Source: an uncultured Gammaproteobacteria bacterium (GTDB taxonomy: Bacteria > Pseudomonadota > Gammaproteobacteria > Halothiobacillales > Halothiobacillaceae). Taken from it: DNA of 22,656 bases. A model generated the notes under the pieces. The model was not told the DNA's origin. It worked only from the letters and a program-made list of their open reading frames with translations, and did not search any database. Position 1 is the first letter of the stretch, and every line of letters begins with the position of its first letter. Shown in pieces: positions 15,227 through 22,486 of the stretch. The position numbers were made by a program, and so were the translations under genes. The stretch lies in the NCBI GenBank assembly GCA_938004235.1, contig CALKWL010000253.1, positions 1 to 22,656 of the forward strand, written 5' to 3'.

Positions 15227-16315
15227 TCAAGGATTGGCCGCTACCTGCCCGCGCTCATACCAACCACGCGAGCGGTTGACGATAGCGACCACTGAGAGCA
15301 TCACCGGCACCTCGACCAGCACGCCGACCACCGTGGCCAGCGCCGCGCCGGACTGCAGGCCGAACAGGCTGATTGCCGCTGCCACCGCCAGCTCGAAGAA
15401 ATTGCTCGCGCCGATCAAGGCCGCCGGCCCGGCCACGCAGTGCGCCACACCAAAGCGCCGACTCAACCAGTAGGCCAGCCCGGCATTGAAATACACCTGG
15501 AACAGAATCGGCACCGCCAGCAGAGCGATAATGAACGGCTGCCGGATGATCTGCTCGCCCTGAAAGCCGAACAGCAACACCAGGGTGGCCAGCAGGGCGA
15601 GCAAGGACAGCGGTTGCAAAAGTTTGAGCACGCTTTCCAGCGCCGCCTCGCCGCCGCGTGCAAGCAGCATCCGTCGCCAGAGCTGGGCGAGCACGACCGG
15701 CACGACAATGTACAGCAGCACCGAGAGCAGCAGGGTGTCCCAGGGCACGCTGATGGCGGCCATGCCCAGCAGCAGGCCGACCAGTGGCGCGAAGGCGAAC
15801 ACCATAATCACGTCGTTGAGCGCCACCTGAGTGAGGGTGAAGTTCGGCTCGCCGCCGGTCAGACGGCTCCAGACGAACACCATCGCCGTGCAAGGCGCGG
15901 CGGCCAACAGGATCAGCCCGGCAACATAGCTATCGAGCTGATCGGCGGGCAGCCAGGCGGCGAACAGACCGTAGATGAAAATCGCGGCGAACAGCGCCAT
16001 CGAAAACGGCTTCACGCCCCAGTTGATGAACAGGGTCACACCGATGCCGCGCCAATGCTGGTGCACCTCGTGCAACGCACCGAAGTCGATCTTCAACAGC
16101 ATTGGAATAATCATCAGCCAGATCAGCGCCGCGACCGGCAGATTGACGTGCGCGACTTCCATCGTGCCGATGCTTGCGAACACGCCCGGCAGCAGATGCC
16201 CCAGGCCGATGCCGACCAGGATGCACAGTGCCACCCACAGGCTGAGATAGCGCTCGAACAGGCTCATCGACTGGCCGGCGGCCTTGCGTGCGGTGATTTC
16301 GCATTGGGCGGACAT
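15227..16315 (-). CDS. acr3: ACR3-family arsenite efflux permease
   Basis: Inner-membrane carrier (bile/arsenite/riboflavin transporter superfamily) that expels As(III) using the proton motive force. It has 362 residues and about ten membrane helices. The essential cysteine is C142 in AAAPCTAMVFVWS, and the conserved late glutamate is at about residue 335 in VLVEVPVML. The N-terminus (QCEITARKAAGQSMSLFERYLSLW) and internal FINWGVKPFSMAL and GASNFFELAVAAAI match the family. ATG 16315 follows GGAGCG. It is the last gene of the minus-strand operon MBL-CDF-Cys-tail-ACR3 and sits 16 bases after the small cysteine-tail gene. It removes the arsenite made by the ArsC part of arsRC. Confidence 0.95.
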   Translation of the reverse strand: MSAQCEITARKAAGQSMSLFERYLSLWVALCILVGIGLGHLLPGVFASIGTMEVAHVNLPVAALIWLMIIPMLLKIDFGALHEVHQHWRGIGVTLFINWGVKPFSMALFAAIFIYGLFAAWLPADQLDSYVAGLILLAAAPCTAMVFVWSRLTGGEPNFTLTQVALNDVIMVFAFAPLVGLLLGMAAISVPWDTLLLSVLLYIVVPVVLAQLWRRMLLARGGEAALESVLKLLQPLSLLALLATLVLLFGFQGEQIIRQPFIIALLAVPILFQVYFNAGLAYWLSRRFGVAHCVAGPAALIGASNFFELAVAAAISLFGLQSGAALATVVGVLVEVPVMLSVVAIVNRSRGWYERGQVAANP

Positions 16316-16331
16316 GGGGCGCTCCGGGCGT

Positions 16332-16628
16332 TTAGTTGCAGCAGGCGCTGCCGCCGCAACAGGCCGCGCCCGCGACAGGCTGGCCGGGGATGATGCCGAA
16401 CATCTGACTCATGCGCGCGTCGGCGCGCTCATCAGCCAGGGTCTGGGCGCGTTCATGCGCGCGGTCACGGATTTCGCGCGCCAGAAAAATGATCTCGGCG
16501 ATGTGTTCGGCGCTGACGTTTTGCTCGCTCAGGCGCTGAATCAGGCATTCGCCGTCGCCGGGGCAGTTGCTGGCGACGCGCGCGGCCAGGCGGATCATGT
16601 CGGCGAGGGCTGGATTCAGGCTGCTCAT
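16332..16628 (-). CDS. Small cysteine-tail protein of the ars operon
   Basis: I do not recognise a named family. It has 98 residues and is largely helical by eye (about 5-20, 38-75), soluble, without a signal peptide. There are six cysteines: C22 and C28 in NCPGDGEC, and two vicinal pairs C90-C91 and C96-C97 in the terminal tail AACCGGSACCN. Vicinal cysteines bind arsenite well, as in ArsD. ATG 16628 has AAAGGAG 8 nt upstream and overlaps the CDF stop by ATGA, and acr3 follows after 16 bases, so it is tightly coupled to both. An arsenite chaperone or sensor for ACR3 is a plausible inference, not shown. Confidence 0.8.
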   Translation of the reverse strand: MSSLNPALADMIRLAARVASNCPGDGECLIQRLSEQNVSAEHIAEIIFLAREIRDRAHERAQTLADERADARMSQMFGIIPGQPVAGAACCGGSACCN

Positions 16629-17572
16629 GCGGCGGGCTCCTTTGGGTTGGGGGTGGGTGTGGCGCACGCTTCGGAAGGAGACATGTCGCCAAAGTTTGGT
16701 TGCAGGGTGGCGTGGTCGATATGAAAGCGCTGGTGCAGCATGTCTTGCGCTAAATGCAGGATGCGGCCCCAGTCGCCAGGCTGCGCCAGATCAAGCTCGG
16801 CGGTCAGGCCGATGATCTGGCCGTGGATGCGCCAGACGTGTACATGCCGCGCCTGTTCGACGCCCTCAAGGGCGTTCAGCGCCGCGCGCACCGCCTCCAG
16901 ATCGAGATCCAGCGGCACGCCGTCGAGCAATTGATGCACCGCTTCGCGCAGCAGCCCGAGCGCGGAAAAGCCGATCAGGCCGCAGATCAGCAGCGACAGC
17001 ACGGGGTCGAGCCAGTACCAGTCCACAAACAGCAGCACCACGCCGGTGACCAGGGCGACGATGGAGCCGAGAATGTCGCCCATCACATGCAGCAGCGCGC
17101 CGCGTACATTGATGCTGTCGCTGGCCGGCCACAGCAGGCGGGCGACCAGGATATTCACCGCCAGACCGATCAGCGCCACCCAGGCGATGGTCGTCGCATC
17201 CACGGCGGGCGGCGATTGCAGCCGGGTCAGCGCCTCGTAGGCGATCATGGCGACCACGAGCAGCATGAGCACGGCATTGAGCAGCGCGCCAAGCATTTCC
17301 ACCCGCCCGAAGCCGAAGGAATGGCGACGATCCGCCGGACGCAAGGCCAGCCAAGAGGCGACGGCGGCAAGCCCGAGCGCGAAGGCGTCGGTGAGCATAT
17401 GCGCCGCGTCGCCCAACAACACCAGCGCACCTGACCACCAGCCCGCCGCCGCCTCGACCAAGGCGAAGCCCAGCGTCAGCGCGACGGCCAGCCAGAGCAC
17501 GCGAGCCGGAGCCTCGGCATGGCTATGCGCGTGCCCCTGTGCGTGATGCTCGTGCGCGTGGCCGTGCGCCAT
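16625..17572 (-). CDS. Cation diffusion facilitator (CzcD/ZitB-like)
   Basis: Inner-membrane divalent metal/H+ antiporter of 315 residues. The N-terminus is histidine-rich (HGHAHEHHAQGHAHSHAE, residues 3-20), typical of zinc-type CDF proteins. Six membrane helices follow, with the zinc-site motifs HMLTD in helix 2 and HVMGD in helix 5. The cytoplasmic C-terminal domain has HVHVWRIHGQIIGLTAELD and ends with an extra Pro-rich tail containing one Cys. It lies between the MBL-fold gene (3 bases upstream) and the cysteine-tail gene (ATGA overlap). Zn, Cd or Co is the expected cargo by family; why it sits in an arsenic operon is unclear. Confidence 0.92.
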   Translation of the reverse strand: MAHGHAHEHHAQGHAHSHAEAPARVLWLAVALTLGFALVEAAAGWWSGALVLLGDAAHMLTDAFALGLAAVASWLALRPADRRHSFGFGRVEMLGALLNAVLMLLVVAMIAYEALTRLQSPPAVDATTIAWVALIGLAVNILVARLLWPASDSINVRGALLHVMGDILGSIVALVTGVVLLFVDWYWLDPVLSLLICGLIGFSALGLLREAVHQLLDGVPLDLDLEAVRAALNALEGVEQARHVHVWRIHGQIIGLTAELDLAQPGDWGRILHLAQDMLHQRFHIDHATLQPNFGDMSPSEACATPTPNPKEPAA

Positions 17573-17575
17573 GCG

Positions 17576-18499
17576 TTACTGCCCTTCGAACTGAAGGTAG
17601 GTGCGGTTCATCACGGTCTTGTGCCAGGTGTCATAGTGCTTGAGGTGCTTGAATTCCGCGCGATCGGCATTGGCCTTGATGACTTCGTCCATCGGCGCCA
17701 TGTCCTGCGCGGCCTTGCCGACCACGTTGACCAGGAAGGCGTAGTAATCGCCAGTGTCCTTCTTGGCCTTGGCCATGTCGCAGACCTGACCATGACCGGG
17801 GATGACCGTGGTCGGATTGAGCTTGACGACTTCCTGCCATGCGGCCCAGGCGTTTTTGACGCTGGAGGTGTCGTGCACGCCGAGCATCCGATCGACATAA
17901 ATCAAGTCGCCGGCCGCCAGGATTTTTTCCTTGGGCAGCCACACCATGCTGTCGCCGGGGAAGTGGGCGTTGGTGTACATCACTTCAAGTTTTTCACCGC
18001 CCAGATCAAGCTTGGCGGGCGATTCCTTGAGAATGCGTGTGGCATACGCCGGAGCGGTGCCGTCCATGCGCTCTTTCAGGGTCTTTTTCAGCGTGTCGAT
18101 CTGCTGCGTGCCGACTTTTTTCTGCGTGGTGACCGTGCCTTCAAAGGCGATCACTTCCGCGCCCTTGCTGGCGAAATAGGCATTGCCCAGCCAGCGGTGA
18201 TCCTGACTGCCGGTATTGATGACCCATTTCACCGGGGTTTTGGTGACGTTGGCAATCGCCTTTTCAATGCGCGCCGCGCCGATCTTGCTCGCGCCGGAGT
18301 CGATCAGGATCACGCCGTCCTTGGCGGCGATAAAGGCCTGGTTGTTGTTGAGGCCGTCGTTGTCATAACTGCGGTCATCAATCTCGCCGACGATGGCGTA
18401 CACATGGTCGTTGACCTTGGTGACGTTGAGCGGCGCGTCGGAGGCGTAGGCGCCGAGGCTTGCGAACATGGCGGCGGAAATGAGCAGGGGTTTGAGCAT
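17576..18499 (-). CDS. Periplasmic MBL-fold protein with altered metal motif
   Basis: Metallo-beta-lactamase-fold protein of 307 residues with a signal peptide (residues 1-19, cleavage about AYA-S). The first strands and DGVILIDSG (61-69) fit the fold. The usual HxHxDH motif is replaced by TGSQDHRWLGN (96-106), so the first metal-site histidines are absent. Later ligands remain: H179 in AHFPGD, D198 in AAGDLIY and H236 in PGHG. Either it binds one metal or the DH pair is shifted. It is the first gene of the operon leading to CDF, the Cys-tail protein and ACR3, and is divergent from the GAPDH-ArsJ operon. The reaction is unknown. Related exported MBL proteins are called quinoprotein-relay hydrolases, but that is not supported by neighbours here. 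Confidence 0.85.
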   Translation of the reverse strand: MLKPLLISAAMFASLGAYASDAPLNVTKVNDHVYAIVGEIDDRSYDNDGLNNNQAFIAAKDGVILIDSGASKIGAARIEKAIANVTKTPVKWVINTGSQDHRWLGNAYFASKGAEVIAFEGTVTTQKKVGTQQIDTLKKTLKERMDGTAPAYATRILKESPAKLDLGGEKLEVMYTNAHFPGDSMVWLPKEKILAAGDLIYVDRMLGVHDTSSVKNAWAAWQEVVKLNPTTVIPGHGQVCDMAKAKKDTGDYYAFLVNVVGKAAQDMAPMDEVIKANADRAEFKHLKHYDTWHKTVMNRTYLQFEGQ

Positions 18500-18532
18500 G
18501 GCTGGCCTCGATAGGGGTAAAAAATCTTTAAG

Positions 18533-18561
18533 CTGGCATAGTATCCGAAAAAACGTATATT
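18533..18561 (+). promoter_or_regulatory. Candidate promoter of gap-arsJ in the divergent ars region
   Basis: CTGGCA (18533-18538, 4 of 6) and TATATT (18556-18561, 5 of 6) are spaced 17 bp on the plus strand. The -10 box lies inside CGTATATTT (18554-18562), identical to the right half of the candidate operator before arsRC, so the same ArsR-type repressor could control both. The 103-base divergent gap must also hold the promoter for the MBL-ACR3 operon, which I could not place. Confidence 0.5.
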
Positions 18562-18602
18562 TGGCTTATCGAATGTTTTTATAGAAAAAATGAGGGTGGG
18601 AA

Positions 18603-19619
18603 ATGACTGTTCGCGTAGCAATCAACGGCTTTGGCCGCATGGGGCGTTTGGGTTTGCGTGCGGCATGGGGCGAGGCAGACTACGAAATCGTGCATGTCAA
18701 CGAAATCAGCGCCGACGCGCCTTCACTGGCGCACCTGCTGAAATACGATTCGGTGCATGGCCGCTGGAATCACGACGTGGCCAGTGAGTCAGGCAGCGAA
18801 GTCGAGGCGATTATCGTCGATGGCAAGCGCATCTCCTACAGCATGGAAAAAGACCCGGCCAAGATCGATTGGATGGCTCTGGGCGTGGACATTGTGGTCG
18901 AGGCGACCGGCAAGCTGCGTACCGTCGAGCAGATCCAGCCGCATTTCGAGCGCGGCGCGAAAAAGGTGGTCGTCGCCGCACCGGTCAAGGGCGCGCTGAA
19001 TATCGTCATGAGCGTGAACGATCATCTGTACGACGCAGGCAAGCACAATCTGGTCACCGCCGCATCCTGCACCACCAACTGCCTGGCGCCGCTGGTCAAA
19101 GTGCTGCACGAGAATATCGGCATTCTGCACGGCACCATGACTACCCTGCATGATTTAACCAATACCCAGACCCTGATCGACAAGGGGCACAAGGATTTGC
19201 GTCGCGCCCGCGCTAGTGCGCTCTCCCTGATTCCGACCACCACCGGCTCGGCCAAGGCCATCGGCGAGATTTTCCCGGAGTTGAACGGCAAGCTAAACGG
19301 CCATGCCGTGCGCGTTCCGCTGATGAACGCTTCGCTGACCGATTTTGTGTTTGAAGCAGCGCGTCCGACCACAGCAGAAGAGGTGAACGCTTTCCTCAAG
19401 GCAGGCGCGCAGGGCGAATTGCAAGGCATTCTCGGCTACGAGGAGCTGCCGCTGGTGTCGGTTGATTACAAGGGCGATCCGCGTTCGGCGATTGTGGATG
19501 CGCTGTGTACCTTGGTGATCGATGGCACACAGGTGAAAGTCATGGCTTGGTACGACAACGAATGGGGCTATGTGAACCGCATGATGGAGTTGGTGGCGAA
19601 GGTGGCGCGGGCGATGTGA
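18603..19619 (+). CDS. gap: ArsJ-associated glyceraldehyde-3-phosphate dehydrogenase
   Basis: Cytoplasmic enzyme of 338 residues. In this context GAPDH uses arsenate in place of phosphate to form 1-arseno-3-phosphoglycerate, the substrate of ArsJ. NAD-binding GFGRMGR is at 9-15; the catalytic cysteine is C156 in ASCTTNC and the catalytic His about 183 in TTLHDLTNTQ. NEWGYVNRM at the end is the family signature. The loop at 180-205 (LHDLTNTQTLIDKGHKDLRR) differs from the usual glycolytic pattern and resembles the arsenic-associated subgroup. A purine-rich GAGGGTGGGAA precedes ATG 18603. It is first in the gap-arsJ operon. A housekeeping glycolytic role is less likely given the neighbour. Confidence 0.93.
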   Translation: MTVRVAINGFGRMGRLGLRAAWGEADYEIVHVNEISADAPSLAHLLKYDSVHGRWNHDVASESGSEVEAIIVDGKRISYSMEKDPAKIDWMALGVDIVVEATGKLRTVEQIQPHFERGAKKVVVAAPVKGALNIVMSVNDHLYDAGKHNLVTAASCTTNCLAPLVKVLHENIGILHGTMTTLHDLTNTQTLIDKGHKDLRRARASALSLIPTTTGSAKAIGEIFPELNGKLNGHAVRVPLMNASLTDFVFEAARPTTAEEVNAFLKAGAQGELQGILGYEELPLVSVDYKGDPRSAIVDALCTLVIDGTQVKVMAWYDNEWGYVNRMMELVAKVARAM

Positions 19620-19640
19620 TTTTCTCTGCCCCCTCGCTTA

Positions 19641-19663
19641 CCCTCTCCCGCGAGGGGAGAGGG
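19641..19663. repeat. Hairpin between gap and arsJ
   Basis: CCCTCTCCC (19641-19649) pairs perfectly with GGGAGAGGG (19655-19663) around a 5-nt loop. There is no T-run, so it is not a terminator. C/T-rich and G/A-rich palindromes of this look are common dispersed repeats in proteobacteria. As RNA it would sit just before the arsJ ribosome binding site (GAGGAA, about 19670) and could tune the gap:arsJ ratio. Confidence 0.65.
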
Positions 19664-19684
19664 CGCATTGAGGAATATACAAGA

Positions 19685-20875
19685 ATGAAACCCGACCTAC
19701 GCAACTACACCATCGTCACCGGCAACTACTGGGCTTTCACCCTGACCGACGGCGCATTGCGCATGTTGGTCTTGCTGCATTTCTACAATCTGGGCTACTC
19801 AGCGTTAGAAATCGCCATGCTGTTCCTGTTTTACGAGGTGTTCGGCATCGTCACCAATGCCGTGGGCGGTTGGTTGGGCGCGCGCATCGGCGTCAATCGC
19901 ACCATGCAGATAGGCACGGCCTTGCAGATCGTCTCGCTCGCCATGCTGCTTGCACCGGCTGCCTTGCTGACCGTGCCCTACGTCATGGCGGCACAGGCCT
20001 TGTCCGGCATTGCCAAAGACCTCAACAAGATGAGCGCCAAATCCTCGGTCAAGTTGGTGGCGGGGGAGGGCCGCCTGTTCAAATGGGTGGCGATTCTTAC
20101 CGGCTCGAAGAATGCGCTCAAGGGCGTGGGCTTTTTCCTCGGCGGTTTTTTACTGGCCGTGTGGGGCTTCCACGGCGCGCTGTGGGCGATGATCGCGCTA
20201 CTGAGCGTTGGGCTGCTGGTCACGTTGACCTTGCCCAATGCGCTGGGCGTGGTGAAGGGCAAGCCCGGATTCGGTCAGATCTTTTCCAACACCCCGGCGA
20301 TCAACTGGCTTGCCGCCGCGCGTTTCTTCCTGTTCGGCGCGCGCGATGTGTGGTTTGTGGTCGGCCTGCCGGTGTATTTGCATTCTGTTCTGGGCTGGGG
20401 CTTTGCCGAAGTCGGCGGCTTTATGGCGCTGTGGGTGATTGGTTACGGCATGGTGCAGGCGGCCACACCGGGGCTGTGGCGCAAGCCGGGGCATTCTCCA
20501 GGGCGCGGTGCCGTGGTTGTCGGTGCACTGATTCTTGCTGCTATTCCCATGGTCATGGTTTGGGCGTTGAGGGAAGGCTACGATCCCGCGAGCGTCGTGG
20601 TCGGCGGGCTGGCGCTGTTCGGCGTGGTTTTCGCGCTCAATTCATCCATCCACTCCTACCTCATCCTCTCCTACGCCGAAGGCGACAAGGTGGCGATGAA
20701 AGTCGGCTTCTACTACATGGCCAATGCAGGCGGACGGTTGGCGGGTACGGTGCTGTCCGGTTGGGCTTACACGGTGTGGGGGCTGGAGGGCTGTTTGGTG
20801 GCATCCACTTTGCTATTGCTGGCGGCGGCTGGGTTGTCGCTCAAGCTGCCACAGGCTTCAGGCACAAGCCAATGA
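19685..20875 (+). CDS. arsJ: ArsJ, 1-arseno-3-phosphoglycerate efflux permease
   Basis: Major facilitator superfamily protein of 396 residues with about 11-12 membrane helices. The N-terminus LRNYTIVTGNYWAFTLTDGALRMLVLLHFY and the cytoplasmic loop GIAKDLNKMSAKSSVKLV (about residues 106-123) are typical of ArsJ. Together with the upstream GAPDH it exports arsenate as 1-arseno-3-phosphoglycerate, which then falls apart outside (established for the gap-arsJ pair). I placed the start at ATG 19685 after GAGGAA; the frame is open further upstream into gap but without homology. It ends 26 bases before a repeat-type palindrome. Confidence 0.93.
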   Translation: MKPDLRNYTIVTGNYWAFTLTDGALRMLVLLHFYNLGYSALEIAMLFLFYEVFGIVTNAVGGWLGARIGVNRTMQIGTALQIVSLAMLLAPAALLTVPYVMAAQALSGIAKDLNKMSAKSSVKLVAGEGRLFKWVAILTGSKNALKGVGFFLGGFLLAVWGFHGALWAMIALLSVGLLVTLTLPNALGVVKGKPGFGQIFSNTPAINWLAAARFFLFGARDVWFVVGLPVYLHSVLGWGFAEVGGFMALWVIGYGMVQAATPGLWRKPGHSPGRGAVVVGALILAAIPMVMVWALREGYDPASVVVGGLALFGVVFALNSSIHSYLILSYAEGDKVAMKVGFYYMANAGGRLAGTVLSGWAYTVWGLEGCLVASTLLLLAAAGLSLKLPQASGTSQ

Positions 20876-20901
20876 CTTGAGACTCAATATAGTGTGAATA
20901 T

Positions 20902-20963
20902 CCGTTCAGGCTGAGCTTGTCGAAGTCCTGCACAATACCCTTCGACAAGCTCAGGGCAAACGG
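20902..20963. repeat. Dispersed-repeat palindrome (CTGAGCTTGTCGAAG type)
   Basis: Arms 20911-20925 and 20940-20954 (CTGAGCTTGTCGAAG and its complement) are perfectly complementary over 15 bp around a 14-nt loop. Outer bases CCGTT (20902-20906) and AACGG (20959-20963) pair as well. The CTTCGACAAGCTCAGG unit is a sequence I know as a repeat in many proteobacterial genomes. It lies after arsJ and could stabilise the transcript end or act as a weak terminator; no T-run follows. The rest of 20964-21042 shows nothing. Confidence 0.75.
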
Positions 20964-21042
20964 GTGGACGTGGATAATTCGTGCCGGATCAATATACGGC
21001 TGCATGACGTGTCGAAATAAGGCTTGTGCAGACTTTCTGGTT

Positions 21043-21630
21043 TCACCCCGTCCATTCACTCGTCACATCCCAAGGATTGCCGCGCGCCTTGCCCGCACAG
21101 CTCTCTTTGGGCGTGCCCATGGCCAGGTAGCCGTAAAGCCGTTCGTCGTCGCTCAGGCCGAGCTGTTCGAGCAGGCCGCGATCATGGCAGCGGTCGCCGG
21201 AGAGCCAGATGCTGCCAAAGCCGAGCGCCTGCGCCATCAATTGCATCTGCGTCGCCGCCGCGCCCAGGGACATGATTTGTTCCCATTCGGGAACCTTGGG
21301 GTGAGGCTGCGGCTTGGCAATCAAAAAAATCAGCAGGGGCGAGCGCGTGGGCTTGCTGCGTTCGCGTTCGATGAGTTCCTGCGTCGCCTGCGGGTTGCGC
21401 TGCTGGAAACTGGCGGCAAACAGATCGCCCATGCGTTGCAGCGCCGCGCCCTGTACCAGCATCAGGCGCCAGGGTTGCAGCCCAGCATGATCCGGCGCGC
21501 TCATGGCGGCGCGAAGAATCAGACCAAGCGCTTCGCCTTGCGGCGCAGGGTCGGCGAGATACTTGGCCGGGGTGGAATAACGATTGAGCAATAAATCAAT
21601 CGCCGGGGTGCGTTGCGGTATGGATGACAT
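21043..21630 (-). CDS. Nitroreductase-family protein (YdjA-like)
   Basis: FMN-dependent NAD(P)H oxidoreductase of 195 residues, short as in YdjA. The N-terminal RYSTPAKYL is the flavin-phosphate region, AAMSAPDHAGLQPWRLMLV (about residues 41-59) is the classic dimer/flavin motif, and GFGSIWLSGD near residue 135-145 also fits. Physiological substrate unknown. It starts 14 bases after the mipA stop on the same strand, with no clear ribosome binding site, so it is probably the last gene of that unit. Confidence 0.88.
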   Translation of the reverse strand: MSSIPQRTPAIDLLLNRYSTPAKYLADPAPQGEALGLILRAAMSAPDHAGLQPWRLMLVQGAALQRMGDLFAASFQQRNPQATQELIERERSKPTRSPLLIFLIAKPQPHPKVPEWEQIMSLGAAATQMQLMAQALGFGSIWLSGDRCHDRGLLEQLGLSDDERLYGYLAMGTPKESCAGKARGNPWDVTSEWTG

Positions 21631-21644
21631 GGCGTGTGCGTATC

Positions 21645-22451
21645 TTAAAAACGGTAGCTCAGGGAGCCGATCAGACTGAACTGGCTTGTGGATTCGACCA
21701 GCGGGGAATCGCCCGCCTTGTCCGTCAGATAGTCGAAGCCGGCGAATACGCCAAGATTCCAGGCGCTTGATAAGGGCATGACGGCGCTTGCGCCGAGACC
21801 GATGGATACCAGGCCGCTTTCTGTCGTGTAAGGCGCATAGCCGCTGGCAAGGGATTGCGCAGGGGTAACGCCGTAATAGGTGTCGATAAAATCACGGCTT
21901 GCCAGGGTCATGCGTGGGCCGATGGTGTAGCGCATGGCGCCGATCCTGTTGAAATAATTGACGTTCAGGTCGCCAATCAGACCTTCATGCCCGCCAAAGC
22001 CCTGGCGGATTTCCACGCGCGTGCCCCAGTTGGCCGTGCGGTATTCAACAAAGCCTCCAGCTTCACCGGCAGGATCAATGTCGCCCATGCCGAGCAGGGC
22101 GTCGGTCTGCCCGGAGACAAGAAAGGTCGATCCGCCGGTATCCTCCTTGCGTCCAAAGCGGATTTTGACCAGCGGGCCGATTTTCCAGTTTGGGGTCAGA
22201 ATGGCGTTGTAGCCCAGTCCTTCGGGAATGGAGGCGAAAAAGCGTTCGCCGTAGCGCAAGCGCAAATCCGGGTAGATGGAGACGGTGTAGTCCTGCGAGC
22301 CGGAATACACTGGGGCAATGACCGGAGCGACGCCTACGGTGACTTGCCAGTTTTCCGGCGCTTTTTCGCGCGGCAATTCCAGTGCGGCGGCCAGCGCGCT
22401 TAAAGGCATGCCTCCGGTGAGCAGTAATCCAAGGGCGGTCATTGGTTTCAT
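21645..22451 (-). CDS. MipA/OmpV-family outer-membrane protein
   Basis: 268 residues with an N-terminal signal peptide (about 1-22, MPLSALAAA). The mature part has alternating hydrophobic/polar strands, tyrosine and glycine rich, and ends in SLSYRF, a terminal phenylalanine as expected for Bam-dependent beta-barrels. VGVAPVIAPVYSGSQDYTVSIYPDL (about 39-63) is the usual MipA/OmpV start of the barrel. The family is associated with murein-hydrolase scaffolding (MipA) or porin-like roles (OmpV); the function here is not decided. It lies 35 bases after the NDUFA9-like gene on the same strand. Confidence 0.9.
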   Translation of the reverse strand: MKPMTALGLLLTGGMPLSALAAALELPREKAPENWQVTVGVAPVIAPVYSGSQDYTVSIYPDLRLRYGERFFASIPEGLGYNAILTPNWKIGPLVKIRFGRKEDTGGSTFLVSGQTDALLGMGDIDPAGEAGGFVEYRTANWGTRVEIRQGFGGHEGLIGDLNVNYFNRIGAMRYTIGPRMTLASRDFIDTYYGVTPAQSLASGYAPYTTESGLVSIGLGASAVMPLSSAWNLGVFAGFDYLTDKAGDSPLVESTSQFSLIGSLSYRF

Positions 22452-22486
22452 ATTGATTCCCTGTTGCGCGAAGCGCGATAAATTCG

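Noticed and set aside
15440..16393. 317-residue plus-strand frame opposite acr3
   Set aside because: Antisense shadow of ACR3, with His/Gln/Arg-rich sequence typical of reverse-frame reading of a GC-rich membrane protein.
19505..19684. Upstream extension of arsJ into gap
   Set aside because: No similarity to ArsJ; the frame is open by chance, and ATG 19685 has a ribosome binding site and the known N-terminus.
22452..22486. Small GCGCG inverted repeat as a terminator between the NDUFA9-like gene and mipA
   Set aside because: The stem is only about 4-5 bp and no T-run follows on the minus strand.
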